Assembly (NCBI GenBank): GCA_963920665.1
Contig: OY987268.1
Span: 1,366,501 to 1,430,500 of the forward strand
DNA: 64,000 nucleotides
Direction: 5' to 3'
From: Straminergon stramineum
Lineage: Eukaryota > Streptophyta > Bryopsida > Hypnales > Calliergonaceae
This document shows positions 22,802 to 35,613 of the stretch, in pieces; the first letter of the stretch is position 1; each line of letters opens with the position of its first letter. The translations under genes and the position numbers were made by a program. A model generated the notes under the pieces. That model was not told where the DNA came from. It saw only the letters and a list, made by a program, of their open reading frames with translations, and ran no database searches.

Positions 22802-22821
22802 GCCATAGTGTGAAGAGGCCC
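22802..22821 (-). repeat. Right terminal inverted repeat of the Harbinger element
   Basis: GCCATAGTGTGAAGAGGCCC, the inverse of the left end with one mismatch. It is followed by TAA. Confidence 0.9.
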
Positions 22822-23761
22822 TAAGTTTATTGGTTTTTTTTTTTTCATTATCCATTTGGAATCATATCCCAAATAAACTTTCTAAAGATGAATTTATGAT
22901 TTTTTATAATCCTTTCCTTGCTAGAAAACATGATCTAAGGTATGAAGTCTAAGAAATTAAAAATTATAAAAATATTAATATGAATAAAATCAAAACTTAA
23001 AAAGTGTATGTGTGTGTAGCAAACAAACTACAACCTTAGTCCAATATCAAGGAATCACGTACAACTTAAATAATAATAAGCAAGTCTACGAGAATTGAAG
23101 CCAAACTAATATACACATAATTATTAGCCTCTTATACTTGAGTCCTTTCCCAATTTCATCCTTTGTCTATATCTTTTCAACATTATAGGACACAAATCTT
23201 GGACAAGTGTAGACAAGGAACGTAATTGAAAGAGGGGTCATAAAGAATATAAATGATGTATATGCACTATAATCATGCATACTCAAAATGAAACACCAAT
23301 ATTTAGACCAAAAAATGACACTAGCTTAAACCTAAATGTTGGTGATACAAGATGTACTCAAGCAAATAATGAGAGCTCAAGAGAACATAGTATTAATTTT
23401 TGGTACACTAACAAATAACACTTTAAAATTTAATAAATTCTTCATGTAGTGTCTAAACAAAACATATTAAAGTGCATTGAAATCATCTATAATTTGTCAA
23501 TAAGATTCAATAGAAATAATTTATATTTTTTAATAGTATATATAGTCCTTGTGAGGCACTTTTAGCCTTGATTCAATGGCTTTGACTTTGACAGACTAAT
23601 AAAGTGATCATGAATTCAAAATTAGGCATTAATGGAGTATTTACTACTACCATCCACCAAACTATGGTGGGATCAAATAACATCACCTTCATATGTGGAC
23701 CCAAAAAATTCTCAAGGGAAAGAACATGTTCATTCTATAGAGGGTCTATTTTGTAAATCCA
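22822..23761. other. AT-rich spacer
   Basis: No gene or recognised repeat lies in this stretch. Short open frames only. Confidence 0.3.
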
Positions 23762-24010
23762 TACCTTTAGGTTAGGCTATTTTGTTTTGTTTTGTTTGTT
23801 ACGTTGAGATCTCCAAAACCATGAGTCCCCTAATTGCATTTTGGGTACCATTAGAAAGCCCTCGTTAAGGAAGGGTGTATGGGCTTTGTTTCGTAGCATT
23901 GTAACCTACAATGTGAAAGTTATTAAAATTCCAAGTTAATGTGAATTAAAAAATTATAAAAATTACTTTTATTTCTATTTTGAATGTGGCAATGACATAG
24001 AACACAATAG
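23762..24010 (+). repeat. Dispersed repeat family R1, copy 1
   Basis: It shares, in order, GTTAGG.TAT, TTTTGTTTGTTA, GAGATCTCC, AGAAAGCCCTC, AAGGGTGYATGGGCTTTGTT, GTGTGAAA and TTACTTTTA with segments at 45790, 46040, 50978 and 51412. All copies are in the same orientation. No protein is evident. Confidence 0.6.
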
Positions 24011-24262
24011 TAGAGAATGAAATTCACCACCTAATTACATGTGACTTAACCCTTGAATGTTGGGTTGGTGATTGTGGAAATCATCCATTTTAAAAAAAAT
24101 AAAAAATACTCATTGGTAGTCAAACTACTGTAGAAGATCTCCCCTTTCCACCCCTAATTCCAAGGATGAATAGTTGCAATTCTATCCTACAAAGGAGAAT
24201 TCCTTGCCATTCATCACACAAAAAACATTAGCTACGTCATTTGGGGGTTAAATAGTTGAACC
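24011..24262 (+). repeat. Dispersed repeat family D, copy 1 (inverse partner at 39525-39780)
   Basis: Blocks such as CCCTTGAATG.TGGGTTGGTGA, CCCCTAATTCC.AGGATGAATA, GTTGCAATT and GAGAATTC match the minus strand of 39525-39780 in the same order, at nearly 80 percent by eye. It ends near GGGGGTTAAA, a variant of the recurrent AACCCC motif. Confidence 0.6.
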
Positions 24263-24306
24263 ATTCCCAAGAGACACTTCTTTCATACCGATCTTTCATA
24301 CCGGAG

Positions 24307-24327
24307 TTCTTCTTCTTCTTCTTCTTC
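24307..24327 (+). repeat. (TTC)7 microsatellite
   Basis: Seven perfect TTC units upstream of the PMT gene. Confidence 0.9.
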
Positions 24328-24339
24328 AATTCCTAGTGT

Positions 24340-25263
24340 CTCACTCTTCTTGCTTCCCCGGAGTCCATCCTAAGACCTACGCCTAACATACACCAATGAT
24401 TGCCCCAAATGGTGGTGGGGGGGGGCCGCTGGGGGGCTTAACTTATTATTCTCTCCTGAATCTACAGTGGAAAGCCAAGTTGACCTGGGCACTGATTCCA
24501 ATACACTGTTGAGACCCGGAAGCTGTCCCCCATGAGCTGGAACTAACTTAGCCTGGGATTATTCGCGGCACCAAAAGCAATTATTGAGAACCGTTACCGA
24601 TACCCGTCCCCATTGATGGGACAGGGGAAGGAAGTTAAGTTATTAAGTTAGGGCGGGGTTGGGGAATGATGAAAGGGTCGGTCGCGTGGGCTCTGAGTGG
24701 GCCTTGCTTGCTTTCCCTTCACTTCGCAGATCCCAGATCGCAGATCTGCCCGCAAGAGCTCTCGCTTTTGCGCTTCCCTTCTGTTCTGTCCACGGGCGGG
24801 GCCTCGCAGTAGTAGTCTTGCGCAAGTCGCCCAGATCTGCGACCGCCTGGAGGTACTGCGTTGCAAGCCCCGCCGCCGCGCTACCGGGATCCATTTTCAG
24901 AAGCCTGCTTCCGGCGATCTGCAACCCTTTGGGGACTGGATTGGTAAGTCTTCTGTTCAATCTCAGCATTTGTTCTTTTCGTAGTAGCATGAAATCGAGC
25001 TCGGTCTCAGTGGTTTCGGAATGCGAGGTTTGAGCTGAATTGCTCTTGGGGGGTGCATTTGGTCCTCTTCTGCACGATCGACGGCCATTGGAGGGTGTAA
25101 TCTTTGGATTTGGCTTGGTAGGAGGTGTGCTCTAGATGCGATTTAGTACTCGTCGTCCGCTTTAGTACTTGGAAGCTTGCCAACTGAGCATCTCCTGTTG
25201 TTACTTGCGAAGTGATTCGCTAGATCTGCTTTTTTGCAGGGAGCGAGCGCATTGTAGGCGCCA
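24340..25263 (+). promoter_or_regulatory. Promoter and 5' UTR of the PMT gene with a probable leader intron
   Basis: The region becomes GC-rich from about 24.4 kb, in contrast to the AT-rich DNA on its left. A leader intron is likely at 24944-25239: donor TTG|GTAAGT, acceptor after a T-run GCTTTTTTGCAG|G, 24 bases before the ATG. No clear TATA box was found. Open frames here on both strands look like chance frames in GC-rich DNA. Confidence 0.55.
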
Positions 25264-28200
25264 ATGGCGATACCCAGAGGCAGCCGGCCTGGGGAAAGGC
25301 AGGGTCCTTCCTCTACCCTCATCATCTTAGGCTCCGTGCTGGTCGGGACTCTTTTGGTCGCAGTGTGGGTGATGAGCAGCCCCGCTGCAATTCCTGAAGA
25401 TGACGCGTCGGTTCGGACCACAGAAGGGCCCGTAGAGCTTCCTGACCGCACCTCTAGTGAAGTCCCCGACAGCACGGAGAAAAAGTCCCCTGCGGAGGAC
25501 ACTCCCAGTGATGTCAAGGAGAAAGAGTCTATTACGGAGGAGACTCCTAGTGATGTGCTAGACACCACGGAGAAAGAGACGCCGGCGGAGGAGACACCTG
25601 CCACGGAAGAAGACCCTGAGCCAACGACAATTACAGAGCTGACGCCCGAGACGGAGGAGCGGAACGCGACGAAGTTTGAGACACAGGTGGAGGAATCGAA
25701 CGAAGAAAGGGCCACGACGGAGACTCCTGCGTTGCGGGAAACCGTGGATGAGGTGGCCGAGTGGAAGCTGTGCAGCTTTGAGGGCGCGCAAGATTACATT
25801 CCTTGCCTCGACAACAAGGATGCTGTCAAGAAGCTCCCCACGACTGCGCACTATGAGCACAGGGAGAGGCATTGCCCGACCGAAGAGGAGCTTCCGAAGT
25901 GTCTGCTGCCGTTGCCTGCGGGATATAAAGTGCCAGTCAAGTGGCCAGCCAGCAGAGACGCGGTATGGGATGCTACTCCTCTTAATGCCATGGTTAATAT
26001 CAGCATTCTTGATGATTCGTTGATATTGCATCAGTATTGGTGAGCTTAAAATTTGGTGGGATGATTGGATCTGAACGCTACCGTAGGGTGTGACTGATCA
26101 TGTTTGTTGTAATCGTTGAAGTGCACCAATGTTTTAATATTCAACTGGACAAGTGTCTACTAGCTAGACTGTTATAGATCTGCAGGTTCCGGACGGGCTT
26201 CTGGAAAGGTTTCGCCATTCGAACGAGTATTGCGACCTGAGATTTCTTGTTTCTGTTCTGGCGTTTTGCAGGTTTGGTTTAGCAACGTCCCACATACCGA
26301 ACTGGCTTCGTATAAGTCTGATCAGAACTGGGTTAAAGTGTCTGGTGATAAGCAGAAGCTCATATTTCCAGGTGGTGGCACACAGTTTAAGACAGAGGGT
26401 GGTGCCTTGCATTACATAGAGTACATCCAGAAGGTATCAGCGTTTTCCGCAGTTCATGATTTGAGGATCTGTTGACGTTGGATTGGTGAATCTCGTAGCG
26501 TGTTGAAGTTGTACTACTTAGTGGGTTCTTCGTCAGGGCTGCAGGAATGTAACTGTTACAGGTCATTCTTTCTCCCTTAGAAGTGGTTTTAACCTGTTTA
26601 CCATCTTCGTATTTCAGGTCGTCCCTGAAATATCATGGGGAAAACACATTCGAGTTGTTCTGGATGTGGGCTGCGGCGTTGCCAGTTTTGGAGGATATCT
26701 GTTTGAGAAGGATGTGCTTACCATGTCGTTGGCCCCAAAGGACGAACATGAAGCTCAAATTCAGTTTGCATTGGAGAGAGGGATCCCCGCAATATCTGGT
26801 GTGATGGGCACGCAACGCCTCGTCTTTCCGAGCAATGTTTACGATGTCGTGCATTGTGCCAGGTGTCGTGTTCCATGGGAGAAGGAAGGTGATTATTCTT
26901 TTCTGCCACATTATATTTGCAATATGTCTCGGATAATGATTATTATTATGTAATCTACTAGTCTTACTTGGCCATTTCTTTCCTGTGATACTCAGTGCAG
27001 ATCAAATGCTGAAGAGTATCTCATATCTTAACATTGTTGACTAATGGATATGCCCAATTTGGTGTGATGTGGATTTAAAACTGTTCTTCGAGCTTTGGAA
27101 ACTGCCAAACCATTTGGTATTTTGTTACTGACTGGAGTTCGTGACAGGTGGAATGCTTATGCTCGAGTTGAACCGACTTTTAAGGCCAGGCGGATTCTTC
27201 GTGTGGTCTGCAACACCTGTGTATTGGGATAATGAGGAGGATGTGAAAATCTGGGAAGGTCCGATATTCTGCAGTTCCATACATTTCATTGCTTGTTGCT
27301 TCATCTCAAAACTTTTGATATTTGTTTGTATTTATTGTACTCAGAAGTAGGGTAAATTTTGTGGGACCAATTTTTTTGTACAATTCACCAAACCATGTTA
27401 TTTTCATGAACTGATCGTTGTTGGTCTATAAATGCAGATACGTCCGCCCTCCTGAAAAGAATGCAATGGAAGATGCTGACTAGGTCAGTCGATCCAGATA
27501 CCAAAGTTGGGGTTGCCATTTTCCAGAAACCAAGTGATAACACTCTTTATGACCAGCGTGAGGATACTCTTCCACCGTTCTGTGAATCGGACGACAAGCC
27601 AGATGCAGCTTGGTACTACACTCTTCATCAATCTCTCATTGAACTGCATAAAGGATTTTTTATGAAGGTTGCGAAAGCACAATATCTGGGGTCATTAAGC
27701 TGGATTATGCTTTCTCTAACTAGATGTTTTTGATGTTTTGTGGGCAGGTATGTGCCTATGAAGGCGTGCATGCACAAGATTCCTACCGGAGAAGGTGCAC
27801 GAGCCACCACTTGGCCGCCGGAATGGCCCATTCGAGTGGAATCAATGCCATCCTGGTTGAATTCTACTGAGAAGGGCAAACCAGCTGCTAAGGACTTTGA
27901 ATCAGACGCAGCTCACTGGAAGCTTGCCGTATCCAAGTCGTACATTCAAGGGTCAGATATTGATTGGAGCTCTGTCCGGAAGGTGATGGATATGAACGCT
28001 GGTTACGGAGGGTACGCACTTTCACACCTCTTTTTAAAAGAAATATGTTCAAAGGGGTTTATAACAGGTAACTCAAAGTGAACGTTTACTTTGATGCTTG
28101 TTGTCTCACACCAAGGAGAGAGACTAAGCCATGGTTCGAAAATGTGGAAAGTTACGGTTCATATGAAAATGAAAATTGTGTGGAAAGCAAGAGTGGCTTG

Positions 28201-28938
28201 TTTGAGGCTTACAATTTGTAACACTTGGATGTTGGAGTAGTGATATTTTAAGATTGTCCAATACTGAGGATTGTATCGGAGGTTATATAGAAATAGACTT
28301 CAAACCTAAACATATATCTATTTGGGGTATACACACTTGCAATTATCCGCTTGTTTTAAATTTACCTGATACAGATAATTTTCTGTCAAATGGACCTTCT
28401 AACGTTTCCCGATGTTCAATTTCCAGGCTTGCGGCTGCACTGGTGAGCTACCCACTGTGGGTAATGAACATTGTGCCAGTTACTGAGCCAGACACACTGC
28501 CCATTATCTTTGACCGTGGATTAATAGGAATGTACCATGATTGGTGCGAACCCCACAGCACTTATCCTCGGTCATACGACGTTATGCACAGTAATCACTT
28601 GCTGAGCACGCTCACAGAGAGGTACCCATTATGCCTCACTATATCATCCTTTACTGTTCATTATTATGCTAACTTTCAGAGGTGTTTTAAATGTAAATTT
28701 TTTTTAATCTTAAATTTGTGGATGGTGCAGATGCAAGACTGAAACCGTTCTTATGGAGATGGATCGCATTTTGAGGCCAGATGGGTGGGCTATTTTCCGG
28801 GACAGTGCGGATACGATGATCAAAGTCGAAGCTATTGTGAAATCCCTGCACTGGGACATTGTCCTGTCGTCTGCAGAGGGCGACTCTAGGATCCTTGTTG
28901 CGCAGAAGAAGTTCTGGCGACCTGATACTTCTTTGTAA
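25264..28938 (+). CDS. PMT: Golgi-type methyltransferase of the PMT/QUA2 family (putative pectin methyltransferase), eight coding exons
   Basis: Exons 25264-25962, 26272-26433, 26618-26888, 27148-27258, 27438-27612, 27748-28011, 28427-28621 and 28731-28938 join in phase with GT/AG ends (2085 bases, 694 residues). Residues 18-37 are a single membrane anchor preceded by Arg5, Arg8 and Arg12 (type II, Golgi). Residues about 43-163 are acidic and repeat-like (EETPSDV, ETPAEE). The catalytic part follows: CSFEGAQDYIPCLDN, RERHCP, FPGGGTQF, SAM motif VLDVGCG (301-307), LRPGG (390-393), then the second Rossmann half VRKVMDMNAGYGG, DTLPIIFDRGLIGMYHDWCE and MDRILRPDGW, ending FWRP. Family knowledge: S-adenosylmethionine-dependent, thought to methyl-esterify homogalacturonan in the Golgi. 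The acidic N-terminus places it near PMT24-27. The usual MCW is MQW here. All key motifs are present, so the gene looks functional. Confidence 0.95.
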
Positions 28939-29204
28939 ATTGCCTATGGTATGCTAATGCCCCAATTCTGAAATATTTTCGAATTCGGAATTGCTAGTGT
29001 AGAGATTCCTTCCTTTAGTCAAAGATGGCCATTCATCCGCAATTTACGGTACTGTGGAGGTGCGATTTACGATATTTGTAGTTTTGCAGACGGAAGCAGG
29101 TGTAGGATGAACATCTCGTTATTGAATTTACTGCAGTTGCCTCTTGTTGTCATTTGAAAGAGGATTCCACTGCATCTTACCATCTATTTTTTGTATACCG
29201 TCTG

Positions 29205-29210
29205 AATAAA
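29205..29210 (+). promoter_or_regulatory. Candidate polyadenylation signal of the PMT gene
   Basis: AATAAA about 270 bases after the stop codon. Confidence 0.5.
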
Positions 29211-29239
29211 CTAAGGATTTTCAAATTGCTGATAATAGG

Positions 29240-32200
29240 TGACCCCAGGCTCGGCGTTAAAAATGTTACCATTTTGACAAGAATCTGTACAGGTTGCTGT
29301 GCAACCGGGGGTACCTTTTAATACCTGCTACTTTTGTACTCCGTATACATCACCGACGTTTATTCGTCAAATTACAGAAATGAAAACAATAATGCGTTGT
29401 TCAACGAAAATGCTAACTTTCCATAAGGGAGGATCTAAATTATTGACCATGTTTCACCGCGTATGAGACCGAAAAGTGAGCGATCGATGACTTTTCAGAT
29501 AGCTGTAGTAATGAAGAATGCACTTATTGGTCCAAAAGTCATACTCTATCATTTTTGACTAAGTATATTGGTGATACGTCTTGTTCTTTCAGGGTGAAAG
29601 TCCCTCATTCTGAATCCTCCATTTCTTCTCTATTTAGGAGTGAAATTTTTAGGTTTTATTTTTCAGAGATGAAATCACACATTTCTGTAATATTTGTCAT
29701 ATGTTTTATTTTAAAATCATGTTCAAATAATCAAAAAAATTCAAAATAGAAGTACATTTGTAGTATAGCATATTGTAATGTAAGGAAATTTTTTGTATCA
29801 CTCAATGATGTGAATATAGCATCAATAAAGTTGCACACACAAAATTGGATGAAAATCATCCGTTACAAAGTTTGGTTGACCTTGACATCTTTCCAAGGAT
29901 AAGATATAAGAATAATTTGCAAAAATTAAACAAGTAATTAGGTGTCAAAGGGTTGAATGGGAGCAAGTTTGGCTAGAGGGTCTAGTTTACTATGACATTG
30001 GGAGCCATTGAGGTAATGTTATGTAAATTTGTTGTTTTCTCTACTTATTGTATCATTTCAAGTGGTAATTTTTTTTCAAGTGCTTTAATTGTCTTTGGAT
30101 AATCCTACTATCAATAATTAGTGTTATATTGCAATGAACTTTAGAAATAAATGTCTCCAATTTTATACTTAGGTGAATGTTTCCACTTTAGTAAGCCACA
30201 AAAACATAAAATATTGTGTTATTTAAATTATTATACATAGAGCTTAAAAATACAATAGTTTAGTGAATTGAAAAAAAATTAATTGAAGAATCTTAACTTG
30301 TTCCTTTCTATTCTCATAGTGTAATTAAAATACTAAAAAAGGTATATTAAACCCCTAAAAATCCATTGTCTCTTTGGGGGACAAAATGAATTTTAGATAG
30401 GCTCCTATGGTCTCAATATTTGTCATGACTTTTTAATAGTTTTTGGAGGTAGAAAAATGAATTAGCTTTGTGGGAGTGAAGTTTTTTTTATTTCAATCCA
30501 TTCCTAGGAGCAAAGGATATGGCATAATAAGCCCACATTTGAATTTGGTGGGCAAAAAGAAAAACCCAGAAAAAATAAAATAATAATAAACTTTCAAAAA
30601 TAGTTTCTCATAGATTATGTTCTTGTCCACATAGAAATCTTTGATTCATTCCATTTGGATATGTTATGTGTATATTATGGACAATGAATCTTGTTTTTCA
30701 AGCAATTGGAGCATCTTCTTGAAAAAACAACTTCTTGGATTCATTTCTAAACTCAATTTTCACAATTGAAAAAAAAATTCACAAGGTTAAGGTATCTTGC
30801 TCCAATAATCTCACTATTGAGATAAGTGTGTTTCAATTTCATCTTAGAGCTATTAACAATTTAATTTTCTTTTCAATCTTCAAACTACTTTCTCTGAACA
30901 ATTTTATAATGTGTGAAATTTAAGTGTGTGTTTTTAAGAAAAAAAATCCTAGACTTTCAACTCAATTATTCAACATAAGAAATGAGAAATTTAAAATCAA
31001 TAGTGCAAAAATTTTAAGCCAAGAAGATTTGAAGTCTCCTATTCTAGTCATACATTCAAGGTAAAAAAATAATGTTTTCTTCCCTTCAAATGCAAATATC
31101 TTAAAAGCTACATGGTTAAAGTTTCTAAATTTTCTTCCACATATTTTGACACCAATCTAATGCGAGGTCCTATGGTTAGATATACAAAAAGATCATTTAA
31201 AATTCTTTTGCTCATTGCAATAGAAATGGTAGCTTTGAGTGTTTCTTGATTAGAAGAAAAGGCACAAGAACTTTCGGGGTTAAAAAATTACAATTTAATT
31301 TCCTTAAGACACATCCAATTTTTGGATACAAAATCCATTCATAATAAAATGAAGAGCCTACATTTGATTTTGAGAAATTCAATTCAACATGAATTTTGAG
31401 ATATATGTATTATTACTCCATTTTCAGGAGACTCAAAAAAACGTTAATTTGAAAGTGCTTAAGTGGCCCAAAATGGAGGCCACCATATCTATCAATTCTA
31501 ATCATATCTAGAGGATCTTAGAAAAATTCATTGAAAAGAAGAAAATATAACATACAATAATGGATGGTGTGTATTTACTTAGAAAATTACTATAATGAAC
31601 TATGATCTTGGGAAGACAATTGGTCTATTTTCTATTTAATACTAAGAAAAAAAGACAAGTGGAATGATAAATAATAATTTTTTATATTGTATGACAATTA
31701 TACGGTTGAAAATGGTATAGAGGTATATAACTCACAAAAAAATGACACATTGTAAAGTGATAAAAAAATTATCTCAAGTCTAATAGCTTAATTTGTAATT
31801 TTTTGGTGTATAAGTAATTGGTTATAATTTTATTTGGAAATGATATTTGATAAATGGAGTCTAATGTGGCCCTAATTGAAACTACACAAGGATTTAATTT
31901 TGAACACATCCTTCTGACAACCATTCTAGTCTCAAAATGCATTCACATATACTTCATTAAGGTAGGATGATCTATTATTGTCCCTTAGACTATTGCACAT
32001 TTAAATGATCATATTCATAGTTTAATTTTTCCAAAAAAAATGAAAATTGAGATAAAAAGCACATTATTGGTGATCAAACCCAAAACCTAAAGCTTCCAAT
32101 TGTTGTCCATAGGTGGAAATATTCTCAACATTTTGGATGCTAAAGTGGCTCTCTTACCCCCATGTATAGTTTCAATGGTAATCCAAAAGCATCCTTCAAG

Positions 32201-33603
32201 TTTGTGGAGTAATGAATGAAACTTTTTTCATATGTGAAAATTCCTTGGGAAGTCATAAACATTTTCCTTTGAGTCATAAAATGGTAATCTTTCAACCCAA
32301 TTGCAATCCTTTAAATTGCAATTCCACATTGCGTTGTCATAAGTTTCACCTGGACTATAAAATGACCATATTAGGCTCTATAGTATGATTTGCATACAAT
32401 CTCAAAGCAATTTTAGGTCTATATGCTTACCTTAACTCCTAATAGGTTTGAAAGATCAAGAAGATCTTAGAAAAGCCGTTAGAAATACCTAATGAAAAGT
32501 AAAATGACCATAGTTACTAGAATTCTACTCAAACTATGTATATCTTCCCTAGGTGATGATTCAAATTATTCAATTTTTGGAAGAAATTAGAGAAGATAAA
32601 TGCATATTTTATAGCCCATTATGGCATTATGTGAATGTATAATTGTATATTAGCATTTTGGAAAAACTACTATATAATACTATGTTAATTTATCTATTGT
32701 ATAATGATTAGACTCTTTCTATTCAAAAAGAGTGTTAATGTCATGTTCAAGGGAATGAATGACAAATTTCAAGAATATACATTAGTCACATGTAACAAAG
32801 CTTACCAACTATATACACAATCATTGCACATATTTTTGCAGAAGATTTTTTACCAATACAAAACAAATTTATCCTATTTTCAACCTTCCTACTGTATAAT
32901 ATTTATTTAGAAATTCCACAAAATGGGTAGTATAAAATTGTTGAAAGAGTACTATCTTTATTTGCACATTGATGTGTATAAAAAATCAACATCCCATTCA
33001 GAGCTTCCATCCATTGTCAATGCCCTATTGAAGTCATTGCTTACAAAAATTTGTAGCATTTCGAAATTTTCTGAATACAATTTTTTTTTTAATAATGTCT
33101 CCACTATCTAAAAAAATCCACGAGTTCTCAAGTAAGCCAATCTTTGATGGGCAGAATGATTAATTTGCCTCTTTGGTATGGTTGAAAATTTTTAAATTTT
33201 TTCCAAATAAAGATAAATGTAAGAAATGGAGAGAACAATTGAAAATATTTTTTTTACAAAGGATGAATTTGATATGAATTTTTGAAGTATGTTGGCCAAT
33301 AGGCCCAAAAGAGTCTCTAAACTACCCCCAAACCAACAAAATATGTATCCATAATGGTCATCTTACTCACCTACAATAGTCACAATATTTTCTAATATGT
33401 TCACATCATGAAGGCCTAAAATGGTCACTTTTTGTAATGAATTTATGCTAAATAGTTGGAGGTTCTTATTGAAGTCACTAATTGTTCCATTACCACCATC
33501 CAAAACATTGATTGTGGCATTGTCTCAACTCAATGTAGCCCCAATTTCATTTATTGCAAAAAGCTTGTCATGGGTTGATGCAAGACTATAATGGGTCATT
33601 CTT
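29240..33603. other. AT-rich gene desert
   Basis: About 4.4 kb of very AT-rich DNA after the PMT gene. Short open frames (60-80 residues) are lysine/isoleucine/phenylalanine-rich chance frames. One ACCCCTAAAA motif occurs near 30353. No gene, RNA or clear element was recognised. Confidence 0.35.
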
Positions 33604-33862
33604 TACACTAAATAATGAGATTAGGTTGGCCCACACTAATTTATTGACATTTGACACTATATAAATATTTATTGTTCATGTACAAGAATGCAATGCTTTT
33701 GAATTAGATATTATTGTAATTGGGACTCATGAACCTCTATGTGTACAAATGAAAATATTTGTAGAGGTGCTTGTTGACTTTCATGTCTTGTAAAGTAATT
33801 GTTTTTTGGAGGGAGGTAAGGTAACCTATTTGTTAGGCAACCTAATTTCACTATTTAGTGTA
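33604..33862 (+). mobile_element. MITE family B, copy 1 (259 bp)
   Basis: It starts TACACTAAATAATGAGATTAG and ends with the inverse (CTAATTTCACTATTTAGTGTA), so the terminal inverted repeat is about 27 bp with few mismatches. TA at both ends fits Tc1/mariner-type insertion. The internal block ACACTATATAAATATTTATTG is shared with family A. Copy 2 is at 44994-45246 in inverse orientation. Confidence 0.8.
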
Positions 33863-35613
33863 GGTGTTTGTCATGGGTGGTTTGATTTTCATAGGTTGGT
33901 CTAAGAACACCTACACTTCTTGAGTTCCACACAATCTTCAAACCATTTCAACTTCTCATTTTCATTTGACCCCTGAAGGACTAAGGCCATTTTCTGCCAT
34001 AAACCACTCAAAATTGCCTTTTCTGCTACTATTACTTGAGAGAACAAAAATAAAATATTTTTTGGAATCTATCCATAAAATCTTGTACTTAACTTTTGTG
34101 AGATTATGTGGTAAACATATCAGATTTGACCATACAGATTGGAAGATATTAGCCTTCAAAGTTGGAAAAATAGTTTTTTTGAACTCTACCCTACAATTTC
34201 AGCTGCCTTTGACCACCATTTGTGGAAAATATTTGCACTATAGACTTTGGATTTAACAATCTACCATAATAAGGGTAATGTTATACATATGTCCACCAAA
34301 CTTCACTTCAAAAAAATGTGTGGAACACATCCAAAAAAATCTTGCAATGCATAATGCCTGGAGAATTGACAATACACTATCTTTTATTGCTAACACGCTT
34401 TCTACCTCATAGTTTCAATACTCAAAAATCCCAACAGTGGATTGAAAGACAATAACTCAGAGTAGAGATTATAGGTCCCTATTCCTACCTCTATACTCAT
34501 TTCTTTTAGATTTATAGGCATATTTATTGTAGCGCATTACTTGATTGATTATTGCCTCATTACCAAGATATCACAAATTCAATCCTTCTTCCGCATCCAG
34601 TCACTCATCAGTCATCACATTATCGTGTTCAATCCTTTGCATGACGCTAAATCCTCCATTCAAAGTGGGACCAACAGGGTGGATTTTGTGCTCTCCTGGG
34701 TAAATGGAAAAAAAAAGCCGCCTATTTAGTGTCATGTAAATTTTATGTTCTTCACCTCAAAGCTAATTTGGGGTCTCTGATTGCAAATATGAAGTCAAAA
34801 TTGGCAAATTTTATCATGTGTGAAAAATAAAAAATTCTTGTGTTTTCCCCAAGGTGAATTCACCTTACTGCTCCCACTTTGGATGGAGGATTTTTTATTT
34901 TTATTTTTGAAAACCAGAGTTTATTCCAGAGAGGGAGGATCCTTCTTCCAGCTCCTTTTTTTGTTCAATTGGGGGGGGGGTCATGTCACTGTTGACATTA
35001 TTTCATATCAACTTTAGTTTTATGTCATTGTTGTTTCATTCCAACAATGTTGCATTCCTTTTGTCTGCCATTTTAGCCATCATTTTGCATGGGGATTTTT
35101 GATGTCCTTAAGAACTTTAGATTTTATTTGATCACCTTCAAATCTAGTTCAAGACTAAAATTCGGTTCAAGATTCAATACTGAGATTCCATTCAAGCTTG
35201 ATCCAACATCCAATGAATATCTCACTTCTCATTTCACTTGTTAGTTTTCTTTCCCTAGGGGTTATGGTTTGATATTTATGTGGGATTTTATTTTTCTCCA
35301 ACATTCCTTCTCACAATGAGGACAAGAACATTTAGAAGAAAGAGCTCTAGTAGTTGGAATGCAACAAGTTGGGATGAAATGTAAGGATATACTGCCGAAG
35401 AAATGAACATGCCTTATTCTATTGTTTGGAAGAAGTGGAAGGGGTTCAAATACATGGCAACTCAAAAACTAGGCCGTAGGCCTTGAAAGTTGTCTAATTA
35501 TGTAGTATGAGACTTATTTCATCTCTATCACTTAAGATTAATATCAAACATTTGGAATGTTGTCAGTAAATTTTCTTGTGCATTGTAATACATTAGAAGG
35601 AATTTCAGCCCTC
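33863..35613. other. AT-rich spacer with diverged repeats
   Basis: No gene was recognised. It holds the family E block (33967-34256) and the block at 34731-34855 that matches 18005-18130. A run of ten G lies near 34971. Confidence 0.35.
33967..34256 (+). repeat. Dispersed repeat family E; uninterrupted counterpart of 48888-49934
   Basis: The beginning (ACCCCTGAAGGACTAAGG, then ACCACTCAAAATT) matches 48888-48937 (ACCCCTAAAGAACCAAGG, then AACCATCAAAATT). The rest matches 49790-49930: the conceptual products share HKIL-LT and KI-AFKV blocks at the same spacing. At the second locus a Stowaway-like element separates the two parts. The shared reading frame could be coincidental. Confidence 0.5.

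Larger units (their letters stand above)
19301..22821. mobile_element. PIF/Harbinger DNA transposon, nearly complete but with a dead transposase
   Basis: The element starts GGGCCACTTCACACTATGGC and its right end, read on the minus strand, is GGGCCTCTTCACACTATGGC, a 20-bp terminal inverted repeat with one mismatch. TTA precedes it and TAA follows it, fitting the 3-bp TWA target of this superfamily with one change. Inside are two tail-to-tail genes, as usual for the superfamily: a Myb/SANT-like protein (plus strand) and a DDE transposase (minus strand), with only 11 bases between their stops. Subterminal repeats flank both ends. The transposase first exon contains two stops, so this copy is probably non-autonomous now. 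Confidence 0.9.

Noticed and set aside
24643..25255. Several overlapping open frames on both strands upstream of the PMT start
   Set aside because: They are arginine/serine-rich chance frames in GC-rich leader DNA, with no conserved motif. A leader intron explains the region better.
25143..26031. Minus-strand frames of 190 and 157 residues opposite PMT exon 1
   Set aside because: They are shadows of the acidic repeat-rich coding exon (Val/Ser- and Arg/Leu-rich antisense).
30735..33111. Several 60-70-residue frames in the desert right of the PMT gene
   Set aside because: Composition (Ile, Lys, Phe, Asn) is that of random AT-rich DNA, with no codon bias or motif.
33966..34256. Conserved small protein shared with 49728-49934
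   Set aside because: The similarity is explained by a noncoding dispersed repeat, and the second frame starts inside a transposon terminus.
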